From: Pseudomonadota bacterium
Lineage (GTDB): Bacteria > Pseudomonadota > Alphaproteobacteria > SP197
Direction: 5' to 3'
Assembly (NCBI GenBank): GCA_039028155.1
Contig: JBCCIS010000012.1
Span: 1 to 64,000 of the forward strand
Length of the DNA stretch: 64,000 nucleotides
In this document: positions 8,322-16,785 of the stretch, piece by piece
How positions within the stretch are numbered: position 1 is the stretch's first letter
Layout: each line of letters begins with the position of its first letter
Notes under the pieces: generated by a model
What the model saw: only the letters and a program-made list of their open reading frames with translations
What the model was told of the DNA's origin: nothing
Databases searched by the model: none
Program-made: the position numbers and the translations under genes

Positions 8322-9602
8322 TCAGTCGACGGCACAGTGTGCTTTGGCGAGACTGATCGACTTGCCCGCCAAGTCCCAGTACTGGTCGAAGTCTTGCTCC
8401 CAATCTCCGTCAGGGTCACCCATCTTGAGCTTTGCAATTGAACGTACTGAGTAAGCAAGCGACTTCATCCTCAAGACATCGACATCGGACGTTTCGTCCG
8501 GCAGGTCAGCAATAACGAGATTGAGCTCGTCAACCGCCTCATCAAATCGTCGAAGTTGCTCAAGCGCAAGCCCGCGAGCGAGATGAAGAACGACATGTTC
8601 TTCTCCCATTGACATCGCCTGACCAAGGTCGTCGAGTGCAAGCTCGTATCGGTAGTAGACCCACCATGCTAGCCCCCTTACTGCCCGTGCCTGCTCGGGA
8701 TGGGGGTCGCTATCCATTGCCCGGTCAAAATCCTCGATGGCCCGCTCAAAACCGGAAATCTGAATGTAGAGGAGACCGCGTTCGCGCAGGGCGGTGGGAT
8801 CAAGAGGGTGAGAATCGAGAATGATGTTGAGCTCATCCAACGTTGGACGAGCGGCATCTTCGACATAGGCATCGGGGCGAACGCTTCGATCATAGGCGTC
8901 CAACAAGGGCGCATCATAGTTGGTGTAAAGACATGCCAGAATATCCGCGTCGAGACGCCGGGCGAGCGAATAGGCGTTTGCCGCCTTGTCGTAGTCGCGG
9001 CGAGACCGCCATGTTTCTATCTCCCAAACGAGATCCTGGATCGCAGCTTCAATCTCACTCACGTCTAGAAGTTCTGAACCTGTCGCGTGCATCGCTTGCG
9101 CATAGGCGAGGGCGTCGAAGGTGACAATGGCGCACTGGTGGTCGAGCGCCTGTTCGGTCTGGTTATCGAGATCCATGGCGAGAAGCACGTCGATGCATCC
9201 TTGTCGGGCATCGGCGTGGTCAGGCGCCAACATGAGAACACGGCGGTAGTCTCGTCGTGCGCCTTCGAATGATCCGACCGCGATGTACGCCTCGGCGCGT
9301 GCGACGCGTGCGTCGACATCGGTCGGGTCGAGACGCAACGTTCGATCGAAGTCGGTAATGGCCTTGAGGTATTCGCCGCGTTGGTCATAGGCCGTGCCAC
9401 GGGCGCGATAGGCTGCGGCGAGTTCACTTTCGTCGAGACCGCCGTCATCGATCGCCTGTGTACACGCCTCGATCCGCGACTGCGGGCCAATGGTGTTACC
9501 CAGACACGCCTCTAGATCCGCAAGGGCACCTCTTGGAGATGCGCACACCGCAAACGCTCCAATAGAGAAGACAACGGCCAACAAAACGAACCGTTGCCTC
9601 AT
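8322..9602 (-). CDS. Exported TPR-repeat protein, downstream twin
   Basis: A 426-residue protein with a signal peptide (MRQRFVLLAVVFSIGAFAVC, then ASPRGALA) and several tetratricopeptide repeats (for example AYRARGTAYDQRGEYLKAIT, then ARVARAEAYIAVGSFEGARR, and RERGLLYIQISGFERAIEDF). I chose ATG 9602 because it overlaps the upstream gene's stop as ATGA and starts at the signal peptide; a longer frame reaches 9641. It is a diverged paralogue of the gene before it: both have an early EACxGN/DACLDR-type segment, a RRGCI motif and the same TALRERGLLY repeat. TPRs mediate protein contacts; a periplasmic scaffold role is all that can be inferred. Its G+C is lower than that of its neighbours. Confidence 0.85.
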   Translation of the reverse strand: MRQRFVLLAVVFSIGAFAVCASPRGALADLEACLGNTIGPQSRIEACTQAIDDGGLDESELAAAYRARGTAYDQRGEYLKAITDFDRTLRLDPTDVDARVARAEAYIAVGSFEGARRDYRRVLMLAPDHADARQGCIDVLLAMDLDNQTEQALDHQCAIVTFDALAYAQAMHATGSELLDVSEIEAAIQDLVWEIETWRSRRDYDKAANAYSLARRLDADILACLYTNYDAPLLDAYDRSVRPDAYVEDAARPTLDELNIILDSHPLDPTALRERGLLYIQISGFERAIEDFDRAMDSDPHPEQARAVRGLAWWVYYRYELALDDLGQAMSMGEEHVVLHLARGLALEQLRRFDEAVDELNLVIADLPDETSDVDVLRMKSLAYSVRSIAKLKMGDPDGDWEQDFDQYWDLAGKSISLAKAHCAVD

Positions 9603-10984
9603 CGCCGATTGGGGCATTTTTCGCTCATTTGGTCGGCCCACAGGCTAGCAAGATCGCCTGATGTCCCGACTGCTTCGCGAAAGCCGTCGAGATCTCCTAA
9701 GTCCATCAGGGAGAATGCCCTCATTTGATGAGCGTCGTGCGCCAGCATGGCCATGGCTGGCTCTGCTGACGTTAGTTCGGGCAACGACGCAATGGCACGT
9801 TCCGCGGCCCGCAGTTGGTACTCACTGAGGCCATCTGCTTGTGCGAGTCGGTACACATCGCCTTGTACAAGGTGGAGCAGAGGATCGTCGAGGCCTGCCG
9901 CAGATGCTTGGTCGAGATCGCTGAGCATCCTTGCGGGATCAAAGTACTCTGCATAGGCGTCAGGATAGATGATTTGAGCCAGGGTCGGGTTTTTGCTCAT
10001 GATCCACCGCGCCGTTGCGTTCAGGACGAGCAGGTTCGGTGAACTCGGCTCGGTCTTAAGGGCGGCTTCGAAATCTCCGATGGCGCGTTGCCATGCGCCC
10101 ACGGTCGAGTACAACAGACCCCGTTCGCGCAACGCTGCAGTATCCGTCGGGTCCTGCCACAAACGGCTTTCGATCTCTTCCAAGGACAGTGGCAAGGTTG
10201 TTTCCACGTACGCCTCCGGCCGCGTTCGTCGGTCGAAGTCGCGAAGCATGAACGCGTGCTCGTGACCGTAGAAGAGCAGGCAGAATGTGGCGCCTGGATC
10301 GAGCTGCGCTGCATGCGCGAGGCTCGACGCCGCATCGTAGTCTCTGTTCCAGTGAATGGCGTCCTTGGTGTTTTGAATCAACTCCAGTGCGTGCGGATCG
10401 AACAGGCTCGCAAACGCCGGTTCGATTCCCACGTCACTAAAGCAGTCGAGAAGAAGTTCTTCGTCACTGCCAAGTTGGTCACCAATTTGCTTTGTTTGAA
10501 TGCAACCCCGACGAGCCGCAGCGCTGAACGGATGATGGGCAAGCGCCGCCTGAAAGTCTGCCATTGCAGAACCGAAGTCGCTGATAAGTAGGTAGACGTG
10601 CCCGCGAGCGATCAGTGCCTCCTCGCTTGTTGGCCGTTCCTGAAGGGCTGATGACAAATCGCGCAACGCGTCTTCGGCGTTGTCGATCTCACGGTAGACC
10701 TCAGCTCGGCCGAGGTAGGCGCGAAACGAGAATGACAGTGGGTCGTTCTCAATAACCTCGCTGCAAAAGGCAACACGGGCTGCGGCGGAAAGCTGCCTAT
10801 CCAGGCAAGCGTCGAGATTGGCCGCCTGCTCGGCGATCTCCTTGTGACTGGCGATCAGCGGTTTTGAGTATGCTGTCGAACCGAATGCTAACGCCGAGAA
10901 AAAAGTCAGGAGCAGGGCGAATCCAAGGGTGCTCGCCAACTGTGTGCGAGCCGTCTCCTGTCGAAAGTGGCCATCTACACGCAT
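9599..10984 (-). CDS. Exported TPR-repeat protein, upstream twin
   Basis: A 461-residue protein with an N-terminal hydrophobic segment (about residues 18-36, LGFALLLTFFSALAFGSTAY) that looks like a signal peptide or anchor, followed by TPR units such as RAYLGRAEVYREIDNAEDAL, ALIARGHVYLLISDFGSAMA and RERGLLYSTVGAWQRAIGDF. It is translationally coupled to a paralogue downstream (4-bp ATGA overlap at 9599-9602), so the two are probably made in equal amounts and may form a complex. The pair lies between two pyroglutamyl peptidase genes and has lower G+C (roughly 56-58% by eye), which suggests separate acquisition. No enzymatic motif is visible. Confidence 0.82.
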   Translation of the reverse strand: MRVDGHFRQETARTQLASTLGFALLLTFFSALAFGSTAYSKPLIASHKEIAEQAANLDACLDRQLSAAARVAFCSEVIENDPLSFSFRAYLGRAEVYREIDNAEDALRDLSSALQERPTSEEALIARGHVYLLISDFGSAMADFQAALAHHPFSAAARRGCIQTKQIGDQLGSDEELLLDCFSDVGIEPAFASLFDPHALELIQNTKDAIHWNRDYDAASSLAHAAQLDPGATFCLLFYGHEHAFMLRDFDRRTRPEAYVETTLPLSLEEIESRLWQDPTDTAALRERGLLYSTVGAWQRAIGDFEAALKTEPSSPNLLVLNATARWIMSKNPTLAQIIYPDAYAEYFDPARMLSDLDQASAAGLDDPLLHLVQGDVYRLAQADGLSEYQLRAAERAIASLPELTSAEPAMAMLAHDAHQMRAFSLMDLGDLDGFREAVGTSGDLASLWADQMSEKCPNRR

Positions 10985-10991
10985 AACCCGA

Positions 10992-11012
10992 TTGTATCAC
11001 GTTGCGATACAA
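10992..11012. promoter_or_regulatory. Inverted repeat upstream of the TPR pair
   Basis: Perfect 7-base arms TTGTATC / GATACAA separated by 7 bases, starting 8 bp upstream of the TPR start codon at 10984 and 34 bp beyond the end of the HAD gene. On the minus strand it contains TACAAT, a fair -10 hexamer. There is no T-run, so an operator or promoter element is more likely than a terminator. Confidence 0.4.
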
Positions 11013-11046
11013 CCGTAGCTTACACCGAAGGCGTACCCCTGAAGCC

Positions 11047-11769
11047 CTAGCCGCCGACAGGTTCCAGCAGCTCCGGCAGCGCCTGGATGATGCGGTCCGG
11101 CTTGATGTCGCTGCCTTCCGGCAGGCCGTTGCCGTAGGCATCGCACCAGATCGCGTGGATGCCGAGTTTCTGGGGCGCGACGACCTCCCATTCCAGGTTG
11201 TCGCCGACGACCCAGGTGGTGTCGGGTGTGCTCTCCAACTGCTCCATCAGGTGCAGGAAGACGGCGGGTTCGGGCTTGCCGATGCCGAACTCACCTTCGA
11301 TCAGAATATGGTCGAAGCGGTGGGTGAGGTCGAAGCGTTCGACCTTGGCGCGCTGGCCGTCGGCGCCGCCGTTGGTGACGAGGCCCAGGGCGACGCCCCG
11401 CTGGCGCAGCTCGTCGATGGTTTCGATGGCGCCGGGGAAGGGTTTCATGGCGGCCTCGCGGTGGTCGCTGAAGGCATCCGCGATGGTGTGGGCGAGTTCG
11501 TCGTGGACCAGCTCGATGGTGGCAAAGGCCTGGGCGACGATGTCGCGGCGCGCCTGGCGGATATCCTGGCGGCCGATGCGGTGCTGCTCGGGATCGGCCC
11601 AATAGGCGCGTGCCGACGTGACGACGTGATCGTGCAGGTGGTCGTGGTCGTCGATGGCGTCGTGATCGGCGAAGGTCCGGAGCACCTGGCGCCAGGCATC
11701 GCCCTGCGCGCCATGGGCCTGGATGATCGTATCGTCGAGATCGAGCAGAATGGCTTTGGGCAAGGTCAT
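11047..11769 (-). CDS. HAD-superfamily hydrolase (phosphoglycolate phosphatase-like)
   Basis: A 240-residue HAD phosphatase. Motif I is LLDLDDT with nucleophile Asp10 and Asp12, motif II is VTNGG, motif III has Lys in GKPEPAVF and motif IV is VVGDNLEWEV. A helical cap of C1 type lies between motifs I and II. The start MTLPKAILLDLDD at 11769 was chosen because motif I sits at residue 10 as usual; the frame stays open to 11874 but has no homology there. Such enzymes dephosphorylate small metabolites and are rarely predictable further. It is divergent from the second pcp gene (146 bp apart), an arrangement that does not reveal its substrate. Confidence 0.87.
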   Translation of the reverse strand: MTLPKAILLDLDDTIIQAHGAQGDAWRQVLRTFADHDAIDDHDHLHDHVVTSARAYWADPEQHRIGRQDIRQARRDIVAQAFATIELVHDELAHTIADAFSDHREAAMKPFPGAIETIDELRQRGVALGLVTNGGADGQRAKVERFDLTHRFDHILIEGEFGIGKPEPAVFLHLMEQLESTPDTTWVVGDNLEWEVVAPQKLGIHAIWCDAYGNGLPEGSDIKPDRIIQALPELLEPVGG

Positions 11770-11915
11770 GCGTTCACCGTTCTCGTTGCGTCTCAGGCTA
11801 GCATCTCTGATCTTGCCGGTCTCCCGCAGCGCAAGGGGCGGACGTGCCTTGCCCCGCCATGCCGGCGGGCGCACAGTTGATCCTGACCACCACCGCCCCA
11901 GGGAGACCCGATCCG

Positions 11916-12584
11916 ATGGCCACTATCCTGCTCACCGGTTTTGAAGCGTTCGGCAACACACCTATCAATCCCGCCGAGCAGGTGGCGAATGCTTTGGACG
12001 GCGAGACCATTGACGGCGCACAGGTCGTCTCGCGCATCATTCCCAACACGTTCTTCACCTGCATCGATGTCGTCTGCGCCGCCATTGAAGAGCTTCGGCC
12101 CGAGACTGTTGTCATGATGGGCGAATACGGCGGGCGTTCGATGGTGACGGTGGAGCGTATCGCGCAGAACCTGAACGACTGCACCCGTTACCAACTGCGC
12201 GATAACGCCGGGCGCGCCATGCAGGGCGAGCTGACGGTGCCGGACGGGCCGGCTGCCTACTACGCGACGCTGCCGATCCGCGCGATGGTGAAGGCGATGC
12301 GCGAGGGCGGCATTCCCTCCGACATCTCCGACGTCACGGCCACCTTCTGCTGCAATCATCTGATGTACGGCATCCTGCATCAGATCGCGCTGAAGGGATG
12401 GGACATCCGGGCCGGTTGGATTCATCTGCCTCATCTGCCGGAAGTCGCGGCTCTCAACCACAATCTGGGTGCGCCCAGCATGTCAGTGGAGACGGCCGCT
12501 GCCGGCGTGCGCCTGGGCCTCGCGGCGATTGGCGCACACGCCGTGGATATCGACGAGCCGATCTTGTCGCGTCAGCAGATTTAG
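11916..12584 (+). CDS. pcp: Pyroglutamyl peptidase I family (pcp2)
   Basis: A 222-residue paralogue of the protein at 7488, with identical length, no gaps visible by eye and roughly three-quarters of positions identical. It keeps Glu80 (VTVERIAQN), Cys146 (TFCCNHLMYG) and His170 (GWIHLPHLPE). The ATG at 11916 follows a GGGAGA ribosome site. Two copies within 5 kb mean a local duplication later separated by the TPR pair and the HAD gene, or an insertion between copies. Upstream sequences of the two genes do not match, so they may be regulated differently. It converges on the M28-family gene. Confidence 0.92.
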   Translation: MATILLTGFEAFGNTPINPAEQVANALDGETIDGAQVVSRIIPNTFFTCIDVVCAAIEELRPETVVMMGEYGGRSMVTVERIAQNLNDCTRYQLRDNAGRAMQGELTVPDGPAAYYATLPIRAMVKAMREGGIPSDISDVTATFCCNHLMYGILHQIALKGWDIRAGWIHLPHLPEVAALNHNLGAPSMSVETAAAGVRLGLAAIGAHAVDIDEPILSRQQI

Positions 12585-12624
12585 GATTGCGCCGACGTCG
12601 GAACGGAGCCCGAGAGGTCGACGG

Positions 12625-14370
12625 TCACGATGGTCGCAAAACGTCGGCGACGATTCCGGTGGCTTCGTCGAGCGTGGCCACGACCCGGTTGCGGCCCCTC
12701 ACCAACTGGGCAAGCGCGAACTTCCGTTGGTCGTCGTCGAGGTTATCGAGATCGCTCGCCAGGCTCAGGATCGGCAGCGGCGGCACGGCGAGCGCGGGAT
12801 CGTGGTCAAAGCGCGGCCCCCGCGTGTAGTCGAGCGGCACCAGGATGCGCGACAGGCGCCGGATCACCGTGTTGGTCTCGTCTGCTTCGAGATTGCCGTT
12901 GTTTGCCGCGCGATAGAACCGCGCGAGCTGATCGGCGAGCGTATCGACGGCCTCGCGCGCCGGCTTCAGGTCGAGCCGGTCACCGGCGCTCGCCTGATAG
13001 CGGTCGACGGTCTGGGCCAGATCGTCGACCGCAAGGCGCCAGTCGAAGGGCAGCCGTTCGCCCATCGCCACACGTAACACGGAGAGCAGATAGACCTTCA
13101 TATCGGTCATCAGGATGTCGCGGTCGGCGATCTCCAGCGTATCGTTTTCCGTGTGCCAGCCGATATTGCCGCCGCAACCGCCAACCGGGTAGTAGCCCTT
13201 CTCGGCGCGCAGGTCGTCGGGCATCTTCGACGACAGCATGTAGAAACTCGACAGGCCGATGTTGTTGAACGCGTAGTCGCCGGCGCGCGGCGGGCGCACA
13301 CATTCAGGCGTCCTGTCGGCAACCTGCTGGATCACCTCGGTCACCAGAGACCGCGCCTCGGCCATGCAGGACAGCTTGGTGTATTCGGTGGCCCAGCGAC
13401 AGCCCGGACTGTCGCAATCGACCTGGGCGACGCAGTGCCGGTCGAGTTCCGTGGCGAAGGCATCCGCGAACCAGGTGCTGCCGGCGTAGCGCCCGGTCGA
13501 GTGGCCGGGCCACCAGGCGATCTTGACAGAGCGGCGGAGAGCGTCGCGGTGCCGCCACAGCACACGCGCCAGTTCCAGCATGCAGGCATCGCCGGTCGCG
13601 TTGTCGCCGACACCGACATCCCAACTGTCGAGATGGCCGTGCAGCAGCGCAAAACTCTCAGGCTCGATTGCGCCGGCAATGTCGGCAACAAGAACCTTCT
13701 GCCGGAACCAGTTTTCCTCAAGCTCGCAGGTAACCTTGGCGGCCTTGCCTTGGGCGGCAGCCTCGACCAGGAGATCGCCGTCCGGGCGATTGACGGCGAC
13801 CACGGGGATCCTGGGTTTCCGTGGCAGATCGTCCAGTCCCGGCGCGCCCCAGATCGTCGTGCAGGTACCCCAATGGATGTCGACGCCGGGATTGATGGCG
13901 ACGACGGCGGCGGCGCCAAGCTCGGCGAGTGGCGTGATGATGCCGGGAAGCGCGAAACCTTCGGTCAGCACGATCCTGCCGGCGACCGTGTCCGCCGTCA
14001 GGCCGGCGGCGTCGACGCCCATCTCCGAGACCGAGCGCTGACCGCTCGCCGCCTGGGCCGGCACGTGCAGCAACGGCGCCTTAAGACCTTCGGGCAATGA
14101 TAGAGAGAACGACGAGGGTTTGGCGCGCAAGCGCCGGTTGCCCAACTTGACCGAAGCCGCGCCGGGCAGGCTCAGATAAAGCTCGGGCTCATAGAGTTTG
14201 TGCGGCACGCCGAAGTCGCGAAGGCGTTCGGCGACCATGTCCATCGCCGCGTTAACGTCATCTGGCCGCTCACGCGGAAAGGCGGAAAACCGCTCGATCA
14301 GCGTCCACGGTTCGTCCAGGTTAAGATCGTCGAGAATCGTCTGTTCGGTTGGGTTCATGGCGCCCAGCAT
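12625..14370 (-). CDS. M28-family zinc peptidase homologue with altered active site
   Basis: A 581-residue protein with the M28 aminopeptidase plan: an N-terminal lobe with an inserted PA-like domain (about residues 90-215), then the metal site. HGHLDSW (244-250), GDNATG (255-260), VDCDSPG and the late GWHTEND supply His, Asp, Asp and His ligands. The GEE segment that normally provides the catalytic base and a metal ligand reads WWPGHSTGRYAGS (286-298), with no Glu. It may use different chemistry or belong to a known non-canonical branch. The start may be ATG 14370 or ATG 14358. It converges on pcp2; a role in peptide or N-acyl amino acid breakdown is inferred. Confidence 0.85.
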   Translation of the reverse strand: MLGAMNPTEQTILDDLNLDEPWTLIERFSAFPRERPDDVNAAMDMVAERLRDFGVPHKLYEPELYLSLPGAASVKLGNRRLRAKPSSFSLSLPEGLKAPLLHVPAQAASGQRSVSEMGVDAAGLTADTVAGRIVLTEGFALPGIITPLAELGAAAVVAINPGVDIHWGTCTTIWGAPGLDDLPRKPRIPVVAVNRPDGDLLVEAAAQGKAAKVTCELEENWFRQKVLVADIAGAIEPESFALLHGHLDSWDVGVGDNATGDACMLELARVLWRHRDALRRSVKIAWWPGHSTGRYAGSTWFADAFATELDRHCVAQVDCDSPGCRWATEYTKLSCMAEARSLVTEVIQQVADRTPECVRPPRAGDYAFNNIGLSSFYMLSSKMPDDLRAEKGYYPVGGCGGNIGWHTENDTLEIADRDILMTDMKVYLLSVLRVAMGERLPFDWRLAVDDLAQTVDRYQASAGDRLDLKPAREAVDTLADQLARFYRAANNGNLEADETNTVIRRLSRILVPLDYTRGPRFDHDPALAVPPLPILSLASDLDNLDDDQRKFALAQLVRGRNRVVATLDEATGIVADVLRPS

Positions 14371-14493
14371 AGAGCCTGACCCGGCCCCGGGGCGACCCTC
14401 GCATTTCCAAAGTGGCTCTCAGCACCGCGCGCGACGGTGGTCCCCATCCATTTGGATCCATATCGCGCGTTCCGAAGCCGAACCGTTCGCGTA

Positions 14494-15867
14494 TCAGGCT
14501 TGCGGGTGCCGTTCGATAGTGAGCCGCGCGACAAGCAGGACAAGCAGCATGACGGCGCCGGTCATGAAGAACATGCTTGCGTAGTCGCCGGTCACCGCCA
14601 GGATCGTGCTGCACAAGGCGACACCGATGGTGCCGCCCAGCATCTGGATGGTCAGGTTGACGCCGCCTGCCTGGCCGCGTTGGGTTGCCGGAACGGAACT
14701 CATCACCGCCCGGCGGGTCGGCACCGCCACGACCGGCATGGCGACACCCCACACCGCGAGCGCCGTGATGATGATGGCATGGCTCTCGGCCTCCATGCCG
14801 ATGCCGACGACGATCAGCGCGACGCCTTGCACCAACATGCCGAGCGAGAGTGGCAACCGTGAGCCAAATCGATCGGCCGCCTTGCCTGCCAAGAGCGACG
14901 TCGCGATCGTTGGCGCGACGGCGACGAGCACGATAAGTCCGGCATCGATCGGCGAGTCACCCAGGACGTCTTGGAAGTAGAGCGCGACAAACACGAAGAC
15001 CGCCAGCTGGCTCCACTGAAAGATGAAGAAGACGAGGTTGCCGCCTGAGAAGGTCGCGATGCGCAGGAGACCGAGTTCAAACAGCGGGTTGGCGCGCCGT
15101 AGCTCGACCGTGACAAAGACGATGAGCAGGACAACGCCGGCGCCAAAGAACGACAAGGTCGTGACGGAGACCCATCCCCATGCGTCACCCTCCATCAGCG
15201 CGACGACCAGCGCGGAGAGACCGGCGACCAGGGTGATCAGACCCGGAAAATCAACACCCTCATGCGGTTTCTTGTCCTCGGCGCGGCCGGGTTGTTTCGC
15301 GGTCGACCAGCCGATCATGGCCAACACGCCGATGACGACAACGAATGGCAGGTTGATCCAGAAGATCCAACGCCACGAGATCACCTCGGAGAAGTAACCG
15401 CCGACCAGCGGCCCCATCGACATGAAGATCGCGCCGACGGTCGTTTGAATGCCGAGCGCCAGACCGCGTTGCTCCAAGTCGAAGGTATGGGTGATGGCGG
15501 CAAGCGCTGTCGGGAAGATAATGGCGCCGCCAACACCCTGGACGGCGCGCGCGCTGATCAGCCAGGCGCCGTCCTGGGCGAAACCGGCGGCCAGTGAGGC
15601 CAGACCGAAGATAGTGACGCCGGCAAGGAAAAGATCGCGCAGTCCGATCACATCGCCCAGCCGCCCGCCGACGGCGACAAAGCAGGTGAAGGTCAGAAAG
15701 TAGGCGTTGACGACCCAGTGTGCCCCGGTCTTGGTCATGCCGAGCTCCGGCTGGATCGTGGCGAGCGCCACGCCGACCACAGTCTCGTCCAGGACCACCA
15801 GGCCCATGACACCGCTCATGGCGGCCAGCAGCCACCACTTGCGGTTCCTTTCGTTGATTCCCAGCAA
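14494..15867 (-). CDS. MFS transporter, DHA2-type drug exporter
   Basis: A 457-residue membrane protein with about 14 hydrophobic segments. The first helix (LLAAMSGVMGLVVLDETVVG), the GGRLGDVIGLRDLFL loop and the RAVQGVGGAIIFPTALAAI helix match the EmrB/QacA branch. The only start that fits is a TTG at 15867 preceded by AAAGGGA; a nearby ATG is in another frame. It lies 18 bp downstream of an AraC-type regulator on the same strand, and the two are probably cotranscribed. The substrate is unknown. Confidence 0.87.
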   Translation of the reverse strand: MLGINERNRKWWLLAAMSGVMGLVVLDETVVGVALATIQPELGMTKTGAHWVVNAYFLTFTCFVAVGGRLGDVIGLRDLFLAGVTIFGLASLAAGFAQDGAWLISARAVQGVGGAIIFPTALAAITHTFDLEQRGLALGIQTTVGAIFMSMGPLVGGYFSEVISWRWIFWINLPFVVVIGVLAMIGWSTAKQPGRAEDKKPHEGVDFPGLITLVAGLSALVVALMEGDAWGWVSVTTLSFFGAGVVLLIVFVTVELRRANPLFELGLLRIATFSGGNLVFFIFQWSQLAVFVFVALYFQDVLGDSPIDAGLIVLVAVAPTIATSLLAGKAADRFGSRLPLSLGMLVQGVALIVVGIGMEAESHAIIITALAVWGVAMPVVAVPTRRAVMSSVPATQRGQAGGVNLTIQMLGGTIGVALCSTILAVTGDYASMFFMTGAVMLLVLLVARLTIERHPQA

Positions 15868-15885
15868 GCGCCATTTCCCTTTACT

Positions 15886-16731
15886 TCAGAGCGAAGGTTC
15901 GTCGACCGGGTTTGCCGCATGCTGCAGATAGCGGCCGGGTGTCGCCCCGAGCGTCCGGCGGAACATGGTAATGAAGGCGCTCGGACTGTCATAGCCGAGG
16001 TCATAGGCAACCGACGTTACCGGCCTGCCTTCCGCCAGCCGGCCGATCGCGGCGAGCAGGCGGCGGCGCTGTCGCCAAGTGCCGAAGGTCATGCCGGTCT
16101 CCTTGACGAAGAGTCGAGCGAGCGTTCGCTCGCTGGCGCCGGCGGTTCTTGCCCAGGCCTTCAGGTCGCGCCCGTCGCTGGGATCGGCGATCAGCGCATC
16201 GGTCACGGTGCGCAGCCGGGGATCGGCCGGCAGCGGCAGATGCAGCGGTTCGGGATCAAGCCGCGAGAGCTCGTCGGGGATCACCGCCATCAGGCGCGCC
16301 TGGGAGCCGTCCGGAGGATAGTCCAGGCCGATCTCAATCGCGCGCATGATCAGTTCGCGCAGCAGCGGCGACACACTGACGACGCAGCATGTCTCCGGCA
16401 GCCCACCGACGACCGTCGGGTCGAGGTAGAGCGAGCGCATTGCGATATCCTGCATGAACAGGACGTCGTGTTCGGTTCCGGCCGGCACCCAGACCGCCTG
16501 CTGCGGCGGCACCACCCAAGTGCCGTCGCGGGTGCTGACGGTCATGACGCCCTCGATGGCGAACAACAACTGGGCGCGACAATGGCTATGCCAGCCGGTC
16601 TCATCGGGGCCGCTGTCTCGGGCGTAACCCAGCACCGGGCGGCCGGGATCAAGTATTGCGCCTGGATCGGGATCGGTCAGGAAGCGGCTGCCCGCCCGTA
16701 TGGGCCGATTAAGGTGACCGTTTTGCGTCAT
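15886..16731 (-). CDS. AraC-family regulator with cupin sensor domain
   Basis: A 281-residue regulator. The N-terminal half is a cupin-like sensor (GWHSHCRAQLLFAIEGVMTV, then WVVPPQQAVWVPAGTEHDV), and the C-terminal 100 residues hold the double helix-turn-helix (ASERTLARLFVKETGMTFGT and VTSVAYDLGYDSPSAFITMF). This is the plan of the small AraC regulators that often control adjacent exporters. It precedes a DHA2 exporter by 18 bp and is divergent from a second MFS gene (54 bp between starts), so it may control one or both. Confidence 0.9.
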   Translation of the reverse strand: MTQNGHLNRPIRAGSRFLTDPDPGAILDPGRPVLGYARDSGPDETGWHSHCRAQLLFAIEGVMTVSTRDGTWVVPPQQAVWVPAGTEHDVLFMQDIAMRSLYLDPTVVGGLPETCCVVSVSPLLRELIMRAIEIGLDYPPDGSQARLMAVIPDELSRLDPEPLHLPLPADPRLRTVTDALIADPSDGRDLKAWARTAGASERTLARLFVKETGMTFGTWRQRRRLLAAIGRLAEGRPVTSVAYDLGYDSPSAFITMFRRTLGATPGRYLQHAANPVDEPSL

Positions 16732-16785
16732 CGAATGTCAGTCTATAGCAGGACGGGCAAAGCCGAAACGTCTACATAGACCCCC

